Source: Fragum whitleyi (Eukaryota > Mollusca > Bivalvia > Cardiida > Cardiidae). Taken from it: a stretch of DNA of 64,000 bases. The position numbers and the translations under genes are program-made. Shown piece after piece: positions 63,323-64,000 of this stretch; positions within the stretch are counted from its first letter, which is position 1, and each line of letters begins with the position of its first letter. Below the pieces are notes generated by a model, which saw only the letters and a program-made list of their open reading frames with translations, ran no database searches and was not told the origin of the DNA. The DNA is taken from NCBI GenBank assembly GCA_948146395.1, contig OX411552.1:3161501-3225500 (forward strand). Direction: 5' to 3'.

Positions 63323-63559
63323 CTAAAATTTAGAAAAGAAGAATTGCAAATTTTCATTTTGGAGTAGGAAAACTAATTACATGAAATTTAGCCAACTATG
63401 TATATGGCTCTAACATCAGGCTCCTTATTATAAAGGGACATAATAATTTACAGGGTGAATTATCAGTGATGGACATAGATAGGTAATAGGAGACATGATT
63501 TTCAACATATGCACAGTGATCTTTCTCTTACATTCTTGTTAAAACTAACGTTAATTCAT

Positions 63560-63645
63560 AGAGAAATCATAAGGAAACCTTGTTTAATACTGTTGAAGTT
63601 CATGACTTCCCAAACATAGCAGAAATCTTACAGGTCCACTACCTT
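63560..63645. repeat. Palindromic MITE, GGTAGTGGACC family, right half
   Basis: CATAAGGAAACCTTG ... CTTACAGGTCCACTACC; the left half is missing. Confidence 0.55.
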
Positions 63646-63974
63646 TATATCAAGGTCCCATAGCAACTGAGTGTTATTACAAATTACACAAAGAAACACT
63701 CCTGTACCTTTTGAGGAATATTCAATTAACTCCTTTATTTATCACTCCCAGAATATCTGTCCTGTGATAATTGCCTTAAAGGAGGTAACAATATCTTTGA
63801 TATCCTTGAGATTGTTAAACATTTCTTGCTTATATAAGACGAGCTTTTATCATATTAACAGAACTTTTGTTTTCATGAATGTACATTTATACGGTAAAGA
63901 AGTAAGAGTAAATAATGTAGATAATCATTTTTTGACGAATTTCGCCTAAATAAGAAGGGTAAACATATTGAGGG

Positions 63975-64000
63975 GTCAGCGCAACACTTTGTAAGTGCCT
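63975..64000. repeat. Palindromic MITE, GGCTCAGCGCAAAAC family, cut by the window edge
   Basis: GGGGTCAGCGCAACACTTTG then TAAGTGCCT at the last base. Confidence 0.5.

Larger units (their letters stand above)
63323..64000 (-). other. CBFA2T intron running off the right edge
   Basis: Contains two MITE pieces (63560-63645 and 63975 onward). The next upstream exon should supply a codon's first two bases. Confidence 0.6.

Overview
The window is eukaryotic nuclear DNA, most likely from a bivalve mollusc. The genes have short exons with GT..AG introns, and the spaces between exons are packed with small transposable elements. Many of these elements have the layout described for bivalve pearl elements and fly DINE-1/HINE elements: a hairpin head, a CGTCCGTC-rich tract, a body of 145-180 bp tandem repeats and a terminal hairpin. 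Species cannot be named from the sequence alone.

Three host genes are supported. (1) A one-exon pyruvate dehydrogenase phosphatase (PDP1 type) lies on the minus strand at 9291-10775. (2) A complete 13-exon NFS1 mitochondrial cysteine desulfurase lies on the plus strand at 13320-48036. All exon phases join, giving 459 residues that end as animal NFS1 does. (3) The 3' half of a CBFA2T/MTG/nervy (ETO family) transcriptional co-repressor lies on the minus strand at 59055-63322. It carries NHR2, NHR3 and the MYND zinc finger, and its 5' exons lie beyond the right edge. PDP1 and NFS1 are head to head and both encode mitochondrial proteins. NFS1 and CBFA2T converge on about 11 kb of repeat-rich DNA.

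Layout: 1-9.3 kb holds repeats, including a 10-unit tandem body at 1.4-3.1 kb and a tRNA-derived SINE at 5.2-5.5 kb. The PDP1-NFS1 intergenic space at 10.8-13.3 kb is mostly one 1,979 bp inverted-repeat element whose ends are arrays of GTCAAACCGGCCCC. NFS1 intron 1 holds a 1,389 bp unit repeated 2.5 times with no difference visible by eye, a hAT element with a perfect 8 bp target duplication, and a tandem array interrupted by a 676 bp element. Intron 4 (13.4 kb) holds HINE-like elements and a 9.8 kb Ty3/gypsy LTR retrotransposon antisense to NFS1. The 48-59 kb convergent region holds a TA-flanked DNA element, a minisatellite and several families of palindromic MITEs, which continue into the CBFA2T introns.

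The retrotransposon is the most complex element. Its gag stop codon is directly preceded by a textbook -1 slippery heptamer that opens the protease frame. A second frame change splits the protease domain and looks like damage. Its two LTRs match almost perfectly over one half and are strongly diverged over the other. Its unusually long leader contains nine CCAATCA motifs and a perfect CRE. The most general pattern in the window is a shared 3' signature, a short stem-loop followed directly by TCTTGTT, on elements whose bodies are unrelated and whose stems change in a base-paired way.
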